A stretch of 25,869 bases of DNA from CAZELM01 sp964512995 (GTDB lineage: Bacteria > CSSED10-310): assembly GCA_964512995.1 (NCBI GenBank), contig CAZELM010000054.1, positions 1 through 25,869 on the forward strand. The letters are read 5' to 3'. The notes under the pieces are model-generated. The model did not search any database, was not told the origin of the DNA, and saw only the letters and a program-made list of their open reading frames with translations. Below are positions 7,229 to 15,388 of the stretch, piece after piece. The position numbers were made by a program, and so were the translations under genes. Positions within the stretch are counted from its first letter, which is position 1. Each line of letters starts with the position of its first letter.

Positions 7229-8791
7229 ATGGAATCCGGCATCTGGGAGTTATTGACAGTGGAAATCATTTTACTGAGTCTTTCTGTGATTCTGCAATTC
7301 ACCGCAGCGGTACTGGCTCTCCGCCTCATCCGCATCACTGGAAATATCAGAGCATGGATATTAATTGCCGTCGCAATTTTTTTGATGGGTATCCGGCGTC
7401 TAATTGTGTTATCCCGGTTTTTATTCTTCTCAGAACATCAGAAAGTGGATATGATGGCTGAGTTCGTGGCCATCGTCATTTCTATCCTTATGCTGATAGG
7501 TATCGCTCAGATTGCGCCGCTCTTCAGGACGATTCAGGATGCTCGGGAGCGGCTGGCGAGATCCAATAATGAACTCGAAGAGCAGGTTCAGATCCATTCA
7601 AAAAAGATATTGGAAACCGATGAACAATTGAGTTATCAGATTGAAGAGCGAAAAAAAATGGAAGCAGAACTCGTTAAAGTGCAGCGGCTTAAATCACTGG
7701 TTCTGTTATCCGGTGGAATTGCTCATGATTTTAACAATGTACTCATGGCCATTCTCGGGTATATCTCTCTTGCAAAATCCAAATCCTCACCCGATTCCAA
7801 ATCATATGAACTGCTCCAGAAAGCGGAAAATGCGACCAACCGAGCCAAGAACCTCACACAGCAACTGCAAAAACTATCCGGTCAGACAGTCCCGATCAAG
7901 AAAATTGTGTCTGTCGGTGATCTCTTCAAAAAGACCATAAAGGATCTGCACCAGCTTTCACTGTATCCTTACCATGTCGATATCCAAATCAACGACCAGT
8001 TATGGCTGATTGAAGCAGATGAGGAACAACTGAAACAGGTGTTTTATAATGTGCTTCAAAATGCCATCCAAGCGATGCCAGATGGCGGGAATCTGGATAT
8101 TTCAATGACCAATACACGTATCAATGCCGATGAAATCCCTATGTTGACTGAAGGAAACTATATTCTGACGAAAATACGGGATAATGGAACAGGAATCCCA
8201 TTGGAGATTCAAAATCTGGTGTTCGATCCTTATTTTACAACGTATCTTAATCACAGTGGACTGGGTCTCACAACGGCCTATTCTATCATCAATAATCACA
8301 ACGGGAGTATCCGATTAGAATCCGAACCAGGTGTCGGCACCACCTGTTTCATCTATCTGCCAACCGTAAACCAACGAGATAAAATCAAGATGATACTGAA
8401 TCCTTCCAATCAGAAAAACGGAAAAATACTCGTGATGGATGATGAAACGGACGTTCAGGATGTGATTGGAATGATGCTCAAGGAGATGGGGTACTCCGTG
8501 GAGTTTGCTGACAATGGGGAATCTGCCATCGAGAAATATCGTTTTGCTAAAGACCACGGAGAATCTTATCTGTTTGTGATACTGGATCTGATTGTTCGAG
8601 GAGGGATGGGAGGCCAGGAAACAATCGTGAAATTAAAGTGTCTTGATCCTGACATCAAAGCCATTGTTGCGAGCGGTCATTCCGATGAATTCATCTTTAC
8701 TGAATACCGTCAATACGGCTTCTCAGGTCTCCTCAGAAAACCATTCAAAATCGACGAACTGGAGTTGGTCATCCGGTCGGTTACCGAATGA
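7229..8791 (+). CDS. Membrane hybrid histidine kinase with C-terminal receiver domain
   Basis: 520 residues from ATG 7229; TTG 7223 two codons upstream is less likely. Three hydrophobic segments (about 8-34, 42-60, 78-98) anchor it with little periplasmic sequence, and a coiled coil (about 99-150) leads to the kinase core. H166 in GGIAHDFNN is the phosphorylation site of an NtrB-like class. The ATPase domain shows NVLQNAIQAMPDGG (N box), DNGTGIP (G1), FDPYFTT (F box) and GLGLTTAYSIINNHNG (G2). The receiver carries the MDDE acidic pair, phosphoacceptor D453 (VILDLIV) and K504 (LRKPFK). Thus both autokinase and phosphotransfer chemistry look intact. There is no output domain and no adjacent regulator, so the phosphoryl group probably passes to an unlinked partner, or the receiver modulates the kinase. 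The signal sensed is unknown. Confidence 0.9.
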   Translation: MESGIWELLTVEIILLSLSVILQFTAAVLALRLIRITGNIRAWILIAVAIFLMGIRRLIVLSRFLFFSEHQKVDMMAEFVAIVISILMLIGIAQIAPLFRTIQDARERLARSNNELEEQVQIHSKKILETDEQLSYQIEERKKMEAELVKVQRLKSLVLLSGGIAHDFNNVLMAILGYISLAKSKSSPDSKSYELLQKAENATNRAKNLTQQLQKLSGQTVPIKKIVSVGDLFKKTIKDLHQLSLYPYHVDIQINDQLWLIEADEEQLKQVFYNVLQNAIQAMPDGGNLDISMTNTRINADEIPMLTEGNYILTKIRDNGTGIPLEIQNLVFDPYFTTYLNHSGLGLTTAYSIINNHNGSIRLESEPGVGTTCFIYLPTVNQRDKIKMILNPSNQKNGKILVMDDETDVQDVIGMMLKEMGYSVEFADNGESAIEKYRFAKDHGESYLFVILDLIVRGGMGGQETIVKLKCLDPDIKAIVASGHSDEFIFTEYRQYGFSGLLRKPFKIDELELVIRSVTE

Positions 8792-9109
8792 GACATCGTT
8801 CCGGGTCAGTCTCCCATCTGATTCAAGCGGCCAACAGAGTCGCTTCTATTGAAACTGAAGATCCTCTGCCATATAATTTTGATTGCTAACAACTGGAGAA
8901 GCATTCAATCGATCATCTCCAGAACACCCGTCTCAATGGAATCAATCAAAGCCAGGAGTCGGAACCGGATTATAAAAATAGGGATTCATCAACCGGAAAC
9001 CGGTCAGATATCATGGATGAATATGTTTCCATTCGATACGGGAACGGGGATTTTATACAGAATATAGAGCCACAATTTTTATCGTGAAAAAACGGAAGTG
9101 AGGATTGAC
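8792..9109. other. Intergenic region without recognisable gene
   Basis: About 318 bases between the kinase and the DUF1573 gene. A short ORF at 8849-9067 has no SD site or recognisable sequence. A 7-bp inverted repeat (CTGGAGA 8893-8899, TCTCCAG 8916-8922) lacks a T tract. TATACA at 9054-9059 could be a -10 element for the DUF1573 gene, but no good -35 accompanies it. Confidence 0.4.
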
Positions 9110-10348
9110 ATGAGATGTCGTTTTATTCCAAACAATAACCTGCAACGCTTCCAATGGATGATGGTTATCATTTTTATTTCAGTATCGATGGCATTTTCCG
9201 GTTGTTCAAATAAACCGGAGAGTCAAACATCTGCCAATCAATCAGAACAGCCTGAATCCCAAAATATCATCAATCCGTCCAACACTAATACGGCAGAAAT
9301 TTCACCTTCGGGTGAGCCACCCAAGATTTCATTCAAGGAAACAACCAAGGACTTCGGGAAGGTTCGGCAGGGCGAAGAGTTGAAAACAGAATTTTCTTTC
9401 ACGAATACAGGTAAAGGGGAACTGCTAATAGAAAAAGTAAAAGCTGGCTGAGGATGCACCGCAGCGTTGGCTTCGGCTGACCGAATTCCCCCGGGTGGGG
9501 AAGGAAAAATATCCGTTACATTTGCAACTAAAGGCCGCAAAGGAACTCAGACGAAATCGATCAATGTAACCACAAACGATCCAACTCAGACTAAGATTGT
9601 TCTGGATATCAAGGCGGACATCATCATCCAGTTCGGGTTTGAACCCTCCAAGGCTGTTTTTGGACGAGCCACCGCCGATAAATTGGAGCCGCTCACATTG
9701 AAGGCCAGTGGAGAAAAGCTCGGGGATATCCAGATCCGCTCCACCAAAATCACCAATCCGGACCATGTGAACTATTATACCATCAAACTGAATGATGTTG
9801 GCAAAGGACCTGAACGGCAACTTGATTTGATCATTACGCCCTCCCAGAGCATCCCGGTCGGGCGTTTCAATGATGTGCTGGAGATTGAAACAAATCTCGA
9901 AAATGAACCCAAGATCGAAGTCTATATCGTTGGAGAGATTCTGGGACCGATTGATCTTCGTCCCCGATCCGTCACGCTTCAATCGGTGGGAGACAATCAG
10001 CCGTTATCCGGGGAATTGCAGCTCATCCCCACCGGCACACGACGATTCACAGTGGTATCCGCAAAGTGTAACGACTCGCGGTTGACGTTCGATATTGGAC
10101 AGCCGGACCCGGAGGGAATGGTGAAGATTATCATGACCTTGCCAGTGGATTTTGCTGAACCCACGTTCAATCAAGAAATCATGATCCATACCGATTTACA
10201 GGATCAGCCTGAAATCAAAGTGTATGCACATTGGAACAAAGACCATCAAGCGAATCTCCAGAAAGCCAAATCCATCGGACCCGATAATCTCCATTCAGGC
10301 AACGCTCCGCAGAATAAAAGCAATCCGGAACAGGACGCACCTAAATAA
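9110..10348 (+). CDS. DUF1573-type lipoprotein with in-frame TGA, probable selenoprotein
   Basis: ATG 9110 has a GAGGA SD 5 nt upstream; GTG 9098 is a weaker start. The frame runs to TAA 10346-10348 and is interrupted once, by TGA at 9449-9451. Residues 1-31 are a lipoprotein signal ending FSGC (lipidated Cys32), then a Ser/Asn/Gln-rich linker to about 75. The DUF1573 domain (about 76-185) begins ISFKETTKDFGKVRQGEE and reaches KVKAG-[TGA]-GCTAALAS. DUF1573 proteins normally read (S/G)CGCT here, so the TGA replaces the first Cys, giving Sec114-Gly-Cys116. The sequence after it (IPPGGEGKISVTFATKGRKG) is canonical for the family. About 297 codons follow without a stop, including two or more further Ig-like segments. 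TGA ends other genes in the window, so codon reassignment is unlikely. Alternatives are a recent nonsense mutation or a base error. The protein is likely periplasmic and redox-active or metal-binding; its substrate is unknown. Confidence 0.8.
9452..9488 (+). other. Possible SECIS-like hairpin after the in-frame TGA
   Basis: Bacterial selenocysteine insertion needs a stem-loop just 3' of the UGA. Here pairs C9457-A9458 with U9478-G9479 and C9459-G9461 with C9474-G9476 are possible, leaving an apical loop containing GUUGG about 14-20 nt after the codon. A competing hairpin (TTCGG 9472-9476 with CCGAA 9481-9485) also exists. Folding was done by eye, so this is only suggestive. Confidence 0.3.
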
Positions 10349-10379
10349 CAGCCGGATCATCGGATCCGCCATATCAACT

Positions 10380-10424
10380 TAGACAACTGTCAACTCTTTA
10401 AAGGGGTTGACAGTTGTCTATTTC
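10380..10424. terminator. Long hairpin between convergent genes, likely bidirectional terminator
   Basis: A perfect 14-bp stem pairs 10381-10394 (AGACAACTGTCAAC) with 10406-10419, extendable by T10380-A10420 and inner wobble pairs to a small loop. It lies 32 bp after the DUF1573 gene and 60 bp after the stop of the CsgG-like gene coming from the other side. The T tails (ATTTC on plus, AAGTTGAT on minus) are weak. Confidence 0.65.
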
Positions 10425-10480
10425 AAATCCAGATCGCTCCCTGCCAGTCGTGGCAATAAATCGTTCTGGTTCACCCTATG

Positions 10481-11107
10481 TCAGTTTGTCACCCGTTTCC
10501 GGATATCCTTGGCGACTGTAGCAGCAATACGCTCCAGCAACAATGCGGCGGATGGCGGTTCCATGGGGGGTTTGCTCGTATCATAATCTTTTTCTTCTGT
10601 ATGATATTCCGCCAGCGGTTCCCCGGTCGCTGTGGAGTAGAAAATCAGGTCAAAAGAGGCATGAACTTCCCGGACATTTTCCGTATAATAGCCGCCATCC
10701 TCTTCTGTATCCGGAATATCCCGCTCACTTTCTTTTTCATTGTAGATTGGCATTTTTCCGGCCAAAAGCGCATCTGCCTTTAACAGTTGACCGAGTTTCT
10801 GTATCAATTCCTTGCTGATAGGTTTGGATAAATCGACTCCCTGCTCTGTCAGTACCCGATCCACATCGTTTCTGGGAATCACTGCAAAGGGAGCCTTCTT
10901 TTCCAATGTTTCGCTGAGTTTATTGGCTGCCAGAGTTCCGGCGTCCTTTGTGAAATCTTTTTGCGGGAAATACTGAAATGGCAGAATCGCGATTGTTTTC
11001 ACGCCTGGTAATGAAATCGCATCTTTCTTTTTTCCCATCACCGGCCCGGAGATCAAGACGATGCCTATGACTCCAATGATAAAAATCCAGTTCTTTCCGT
11101 TCAACAT
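10481..11107 (-). CDS. CsgG/HfaB-like secreted protein
   Basis: 208 residues. The SD AAGGAG (11123-11118) lies 10 nt before the ATG. A signal peptide (about 1-25, ending GPVMG) lacks a lipobox Cys. The mature part starts VKTIAILPFQYFPQKDFTKDAGTLAANKLSETLEKKAPFAVIPRNDVDRVL and continues to LGQLLKADALLAGKM. This is the fold signature of the CsgG / LPP20 / GNA1162 group: the IAILPF strand, then a helix, then the V-I-P-R-x-D strand. Pore-forming CsgG itself is longer and lipidated, so this is a short relative. It probably acts in the periplasm or at the outer membrane, possibly in assembly or secretion. No curli genes are nearby. It is likely monocistronic, with the ankyrin gene ending about 197 bp upstream. 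Confidence 0.65.
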   Translation of the reverse strand: MLNGKNWIFIIGVIGIVLISGPVMGKKKDAISLPGVKTIAILPFQYFPQKDFTKDAGTLAANKLSETLEKKAPFAVIPRNDVDRVLTEQGVDLSKPISKELIQKLGQLLKADALLAGKMPIYNEKESERDIPDTEEDGGYYTENVREVHASFDLIFYSTATGEPLAEYHTEEKDYDTSKPPMEPPSAALLLERIAATVAKDIRKRVTN

Positions 11108-11274
11108 ACCTGTTATTCTCCTTGTATAATGAAAAGGGAGTGATACCGGACGATGTTGCCGCCATTTATTCCGTTCGGGTCATTACTCCGTAATTCCAGC
11201 ATGGATGAGAGGATAATCCGGAGTGATGAATGTTGTCAACAGCACGATCTCATGCGAAAACGAACATGCCAAGA

Positions 11275-11293
11275 GGAGTCGAGGCGCGACTCC
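11275..11293 (-). terminator. Hairpin after the ankyrin gene
   Basis: GGAGTCG (11275-11281) and CGACTCC (11287-11293) form a 7-bp stem with a 5-nt loop just past the stop codon of the ankyrin gene on the minus strand. The following minus-strand bases (TCTTGGCATG) are only weakly T-rich. The rest of 11124-11304 shows no gene. Confidence 0.4.
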
Positions 11294-11304
11294 CCAATCA
11301 GATA

Positions 11305-11796
11305 TCATTGTACTTTCAATTGAAAGCTTTTGGACTTCATCCGGGGTTCTTCCGGAAACGGATTATCGCCACGGAGCAGGTCGATGATGGGCCGCCGGTT
11401 GCCAAAAATGGCACAATCAAGCGGTGTTTTGGCACTGTCGTTTTTGGCTTTCGTGTCTGCGCCATGTGAGATGAGTATCTTGACGACTTCGACGTTTCCA
11501 TTGACAGCAGCCCGGTGAAGAGGCGTCCAAGCCCATTTGTCTTTGGCATTGACGTCAGCGCCATGTTTGACCAACATCTCGACCATCTCCACAGATCCTT
11601 TATGCGCAGCCCACATCAATGGAGTGGAATTGTCCAGTGGATCACGTTGGTTGACATCCGCACCCGCCGCCAGCATTTTTTCCATATCAGCCGGCTGATT
11701 GTTTAAAACCGAGGTGTGCACATTGGGAGTTACAGCCGGCGTTGCACAACCGGAAATCACGATGAGTAATAGAATAAAAAGTGAACCGTTTTTCAT
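11305..11796 (-). CDS. Ankyrin-repeat lipoprotein
   Basis: 163 residues. GGAGGG stands 5 nt before the ATG. The signal ends in a lipobox (VISGC, Cys17), so it is an exported lipoprotein. Ankyrin units follow: a partial one (about 28-58), then clear repeats TPLMWAAHKGSVEMVEMLVKHGADVNAKD and TPLHRAAVNGNVEVVKILISHGADTKAKN (each quoted here in two halves: TPLMWAAHKGSVEMVEM then LVKHGADVNAKD; TPLHRAAVNGNVEVVKIL then ISHGADTKAKN), and a degenerate last repeat TPLDCAIFGNRRPIIDLL. This is a protein-protein interaction scaffold in the periplasm or on the outer membrane. The gene starts 30 bp after the stop of the GT-C-like gene on the same strand, so the two are probably cotranscribed and may act together; that functional link is inference. 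Confidence 0.85.
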   Translation of the reverse strand: MKNGSLFILLLIVISGCATPAVTPNVHTSVLNNQPADMEKMLAAGADVNQRDPLDNSTPLMWAAHKGSVEMVEMLVKHGADVNAKDKWAWTPLHRAAVNGNVEVVKILISHGADTKAKNDSAKTPLDCAIFGNRRPIIDLLRGDNPFPEEPRMKSKSFQLKVQ

Positions 11797-11826
11797 AACA
11801 ACCCTCCATTCTCTGTCGATATTGGA

Positions 11827-13554
11827 TTATAACCGATTTATACTGAATGTCCACGTTTCAGAAGGTGTCCCTTGACGTCGATCCTTGATGGGAATGATGA
11901 ACCACCGGTATTCTCCTTCCGGGATAGCGGAGAGAACGGAATCCGGGAGTTCGACGGTTGTTTTTCCATACACTGGCACATTGATTTTATAGCCATTCGG
12001 GAAATGGATATTCCAGATATACCCGTCCGCACCCGGGACCGGATTCCACGTCAGGTCAGGCATCGTTTCCGACCAGACACTCCCATTGTCGGGAGCGAGC
12101 AGTGTGGGGGCTTCGACAGACAGCGGCATCTCCCGAGCCTGTTGCCAGGATGAAGATTCGATACGGACTCCTGTAAATATGAAAAAAACAGCCAGACCCA
12201 GGCCCAAGAAAGATGTGACGGTTTTTATCGCTCCCGAACGGGCTTTCCAATAGAAGTAACCGAGCAACAGGGTCACCATCATCAGCCAGCCGACAATGGT
12301 CCAACCGGTTCCTGGATATGGATTCAGCAAAGAAGGCATAATGAATGAAACCATTTCCGGAAAATGATTCCAAAGACGATTTCGGCCATCCCCGACCACA
12401 ATCACCGTCTCGGGATTCTGGATAACAACCAGAATGGTTTGAAGACACGAACAGAGCATCAGAAATCCATATAACCACCATTTCAACCGGTTTTGGATTT
12501 CATTCAGAAACATTCCGATCGAGATTCCCATCAATGGGAGCAGGGGTACTAAATATCTCGCCGGTGGACCATGCCCACCATGCCAGTCCACCCAGCCTCC
12601 GGAAACAATAGATAAAACCAGAATCGTTGCCAGGAGCATCGCCCGATGGGTGTCTCTCCGCACCATCAACGGAACAGCGAGAAAAAAGATAAGATAGATG
12701 GGACCATAGGTGATAAGTCCTGCTTCACGATCCAAAAAAAGACCCAATAAGCCTTTCAGCGGAAGATGAAATCCGGATGATCGAAATGTGAGCAGGTAAA
12801 AGGGATCCCCAAATAACATATATTGAAAGTAAAACAGGAGAAAAGCGGCGGTAATACACAGAACAGCCGTCATGAGAACCAGCTTTACAGATGGTTTCGC
12901 TGAAAAAAGAAAATACAGGTATCCCATCACGGATAATACAGTGAACTTTATGTGCATCCATGGGAGACAACACAGAAGCAGACAGCCGAAAAGAGACCAG
13001 GCTGCGCGGCCACGAACAGAAACCATCCGTAATGACGTCAGCATCACTAAAGCTCCGGCTATTTCCGGAAAAACCATTCCACTCATCATCACCCACGGAA
13101 GTGTCAATCCCACGGCACAGAGTGCACCAAAGACGGCTGAATCGGGCATCCGTTGTGATCGCATCCATGCGCCGAGTTGCCAGAGCGTCAGGAAGGCCAG
13201 AATATTCATGAAATAAATGGTGCCAGTACGACCAGAAAGAGAATAGGGGATCAACAGCAGAAATGGAACTCCCGGTTCATGGGAACTGTATATCCGTGAA
13301 CTTCCAAAAGTGATTCGGTGAGGTGTCAAGGTGTAGGGCATGAATTCATGATAATGTCGAAGGGCATAATTGTTGGTTAAATCCAGATCGCCGTCCCGGA
13401 GCAGGCTGATGGTGATTAATAAATAGTGAGATTCATCACCATGGGGAGGCGCTTTCTGGATTGACAGGATACTGAACAGCAGAGAAACCGCTGAAATAAA
13501 AGTCAGGCATCCCCAAAATTCGATGTTTTTCTTCAATCCACCACGCCCGATCAT
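11827..13554 (-). CDS. Polytopic GT-C-like membrane protein with C-terminal Ig/FN3-like domain
   Basis: 575 residues. At least ten hydrophobic segments run from residue 13 to about 470. The first extracytoplasmic loop carries GDESHYLL with the acidic pair D40-E41, the position and type of the catalytic acidic motif of GT-C glycosyltransferases (PMT, ArnT, GT39/GT83). A second feature is SSHEPGVPFLLL (about 90-101), also typical of these loops. Residues after about 480 leave the membrane and form a beta domain (APTLLAPDNGSVW, LTWNPVPGADGYIW, then EGEYRWFIIPIKD) resembling fibronectin-III/Ig folds. It probably transfers a lipid-linked sugar at the outer face of the inner membrane; substrate and acceptor are unknown. 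No SD precedes the ATG, and an extended -10 box lies almost adjacent. The ankyrin lipoprotein gene follows 30 bp downstream. Confidence 0.65.
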   Translation of the reverse strand: MIGRGGLKKNIEFWGCLTFISAVSLLFSILSIQKAPPHGDESHYLLITISLLRDGDLDLTNNYALRHYHEFMPYTLTPHRITFGSSRIYSSHEPGVPFLLLIPYSLSGRTGTIYFMNILAFLTLWQLGAWMRSQRMPDSAVFGALCAVGLTLPWVMMSGMVFPEIAGALVMLTSLRMVSVRGRAAWSLFGCLLLCCLPWMHIKFTVLSVMGYLYFLFSAKPSVKLVLMTAVLCITAAFLLFYFQYMLFGDPFYLLTFRSSGFHLPLKGLLGLFLDREAGLITYGPIYLIFFLAVPLMVRRDTHRAMLLATILVLSIVSGGWVDWHGGHGPPARYLVPLLPLMGISIGMFLNEIQNRLKWWLYGFLMLCSCLQTILVVIQNPETVIVVGDGRNRLWNHFPEMVSFIMPSLLNPYPGTGWTIVGWLMMVTLLLGYFYWKARSGAIKTVTSFLGLGLAVFFIFTGVRIESSSWQQAREMPLSVEAPTLLAPDNGSVWSETMPDLTWNPVPGADGYIWNIHFPNGYKINVPVYGKTTVELPDSVLSAIPEGEYRWFIIPIKDRRQGTPSETWTFSINRL

Positions 13555-13560
13555 ACAGAA

Positions 13561-13569
13561 ATTCTATCA
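13561..13569 (-). promoter_or_regulatory. Extended -10 promoter of the GT-C-like gene
   Basis: On the minus strand TG-A-TAGAAT is an extended -10 element (TAGAAT matches 5 of 6). Only 6 nt separate it from ATG 13554, so transcription should begin at or next to the start codon, giving a leaderless mRNA. No good -35 is seen, which an extended -10 can tolerate. Confidence 0.5.
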
Positions 13570-13628
13570 CAACAGGGTGTTATTTAAAATCCTCAGAACG
13601 ACGGAAATCAGAACGTCTTAACTTTTCA

Positions 13629-13991
13629 ATGCGGATTTTATCGATCTGTGGAGTCGGTAATGGCGGAAGTTGGATTGATCTGGATGTTTTAGACATGATC
13701 GATGACGTCGGTGCTTTTTATATTACTGTGGACTGGTATGCTGATGTCAGAAGGCGATGGTGGAGCCAATGAACCATTGGATCAGATGGATTGTTTTCGT
13801 GTAGATCCGTTTAGATGGATGGGCGACTGTCACATCTCAATGGATTTGGGAAGACCTCGAAGAAAGAACAGGTTCAGTGTCTCGGTATCAGCTCGATCGG
13901 TTCTGTCTTGGCTGTCGGAGTAGCCAAAGGGAATGACGGTGATGATTTCCGGGTGGTTATCGACTGGCGGTCAGTGTGGGATATGGAGTAA
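13629..13991 (+). pseudogene. Possible decayed coding remnant in a gene-poor stretch
   Basis: In one plus frame, 47 codons from ATG 13629 to TGA 13770 and 58 codons from ATG 13815 to TAA 13989 read like protein. They include the similar segments GAFYITVDW and DDFRVVIDW. They are separated by stops at 13770 and 13812, while another frame is open across the gap (13702-13923). None has an SD site. This fits a degraded gene, but chance ORFs are not excluded. No family is recognised. The rest of 13570-14005 shows nothing else. Confidence 0.2.
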
Positions 13992-14005
13992 GCTCCTCCA
14001 CTGGA

Positions 14006-15388
14006 TCATATTGCGTCGGATACGCTGGTCAAGTGAAACCTGGCAATTTTGAGATAGGGGAGTATCCCGGAGAGGTATTCACCGGTTACTTTCTCAGCTT
14101 TGCTCATCGCCTCGATAGAGTTCAGGGAGGTTACGGGGCTGTCGTTGAAGCGGAAATTCATCAGCGGCTGTACGATCTCTCCGTTTTCAATCAGGAAAGT
14201 ACCATCCCGGGTTAATCCGGTGATCTCGATGTTATTCATATCCGTTGGATTCACATACCAGAAGGAGGAGATAAACACGCCACGTTTTGTACTCCGGATC
14301 AGTTCTTCCACGCTTAATTCGGAGGAACTGTCGAGGACAATGTTGAACGGATAACCAACTGGTTCCAGTCCATTTGCCATTGCCCAGTAGGGGGAATATC
14401 GCAGTTTTTTCAATATGCCCTGCTCGATCCAGGTATGATTTTGCATGGGAAGACCATAGCTGAATAACATGCCTGCGTGAGAACCTCCCATCCCAAACGC
14501 CTGACCGAATGCCATTGTCGAAAGTCTTGGATGATTGAAAAGGCTTCGGATCGTGACGGCATCTCCAAAAATTCGTTCACCGATGCGAGTTCCTTTTTTA
14601 TCTGAGCTCGAATAAAAGGAATATCCTTGAGCGGCCATTCTGGCATCCATGGGATATAATACAAAGGAGAGGTATTCCAACGCCGCACGGGGTGACAGGA
14701 TCACAGTATATTCCCCAGGTTCCAATCGCTGTGGATTAATGGATTTTAAAGCCATATCGATCGTATTCTGAGCAATCCCGGTCGTGTCCCACCAGGAGAT
14801 ATCCGCATCGTCGAGGATATTTTGGCTGCTTCCATTTCCGGATGGTGTCCGAGCGGTCAATGACAGTTTTGCATCGGTGTATGGTTGATGAATATGCAAA
14901 CCGGATGAATTGGCGACCGCCACTGAGCCGGTCTCCTGATTCAGATTGCCATATAGATGAACATTCCTTGATTCCGCAAGGTGACAGACATCCTGAATCA
15001 TCCGTGACCGGTTTTCCAGAGTCATATTCGCGGTCGCATCGAACCATGTTGTTGTGAATTCATAATCACGAGCGGACACCGGCGGGAAAAACTCGGGATT
15101 CCGGGGAGCGAACCGGGCATATTCAACGGCACGATTCGCCAGAGCTTTCAGTGCAGGAGTTTCCAGATTGTTCGTTTGAACGACCGCTTCCTGCTGATCA
15201 ACCGCGACAGCAAGATTCAGGTGGCAGGTTTCATTTTCTTTGTGCTGCGTAGCCTGATTGATTGCAAAACGAAGCGTACTGTTCCACCATGCATTGCAGA
15301 TACAGACTGCATGATCTGCACCAGCTTGTCTGGCATATTCCAATGTCTGAAGTAGAACATCTTCCTGATTCATCGTTTTGTAGTTCAT
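14006..15388 (-). CDS. tldE: TldE/PmbA-like protein, partner of TldD
   Basis: 460 residues from ATG 15388. The frame extends further upstream but overlaps tldD. The chosen ATG shares an ATGA with the tldD stop and has GGAG 9 nt upstream. Family features include the N-terminal EYARQAGADHAVCICNAWW strand-helix, LRFAINQATQ, EPGEYTVILSPRAALEYLSF and the C-terminal GVFISSFWYVNPTDMNNIEITGLTRDGTFLIENGEI. As usual for TldE/PmbA there is no HExxxH zinc motif; in the known complex TldD supplies the zinc site and TldE completes the proteolytic chamber. The heterodimer cleaves unfolded peptides and, in E. coli, matures microcin B17 and degrades CcdA. Assignment rests on domain order and the tldD-tldE arrangement. 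Confidence 0.8.
   Translation of the reverse strand: MNYKTMNQEDVLLQTLEYARQAGADHAVCICNAWWNSTLRFAINQATQHKENETCHLNLAVAVDQQEAVVQTNNLETPALKALANRAVEYARFAPRNPEFFPPVSARDYEFTTTWFDATANMTLENRSRMIQDVCHLAESRNVHLYGNLNQETGSVAVANSSGLHIHQPYTDAKLSLTARTPSGNGSSQNILDDADISWWDTTGIAQNTIDMALKSINPQRLEPGEYTVILSPRAALEYLSFVLYPMDARMAAQGYSFYSSSDKKGTRIGERIFGDAVTIRSLFNHPRLSTMAFGQAFGMGGSHAGMLFSYGLPMQNHTWIEQGILKKLRYSPYWAMANGLEPVGYPFNIVLDSSSELSVEELIRSTKRGVFISSFWYVNPTDMNNIEITGLTRDGTFLIENGEIVQPLMNFRFNDSPVTSLNSIEAMSKAEKVTGEYLSGILPYLKIARFHLTSVSDAI

Noticed and set aside
8849..9067. 72-codon ORF between kinase and DUF1573 gene
   Set aside because: No SD, odd composition, no recognisable motif.
9098..9451. Treating 9110-9451 and 9467-10348 as two separate genes
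   Set aside because: Both are in the same frame, the second has no SD or natural start, and the domain is continuous across the TGA.
9449..9451. TGA read as tryptophan by a variant genetic code
   Set aside because: TGA terminates several other genes here (for example the kinase, tldD and rnhC), and the family expects Cys, not Trp, at this position.
9425..9982. 185-codon ORF antisense to the DUF1573 gene
   Set aside because: The plus frame carries clear family sequence on both sides of the TGA; the antisense frame has none.
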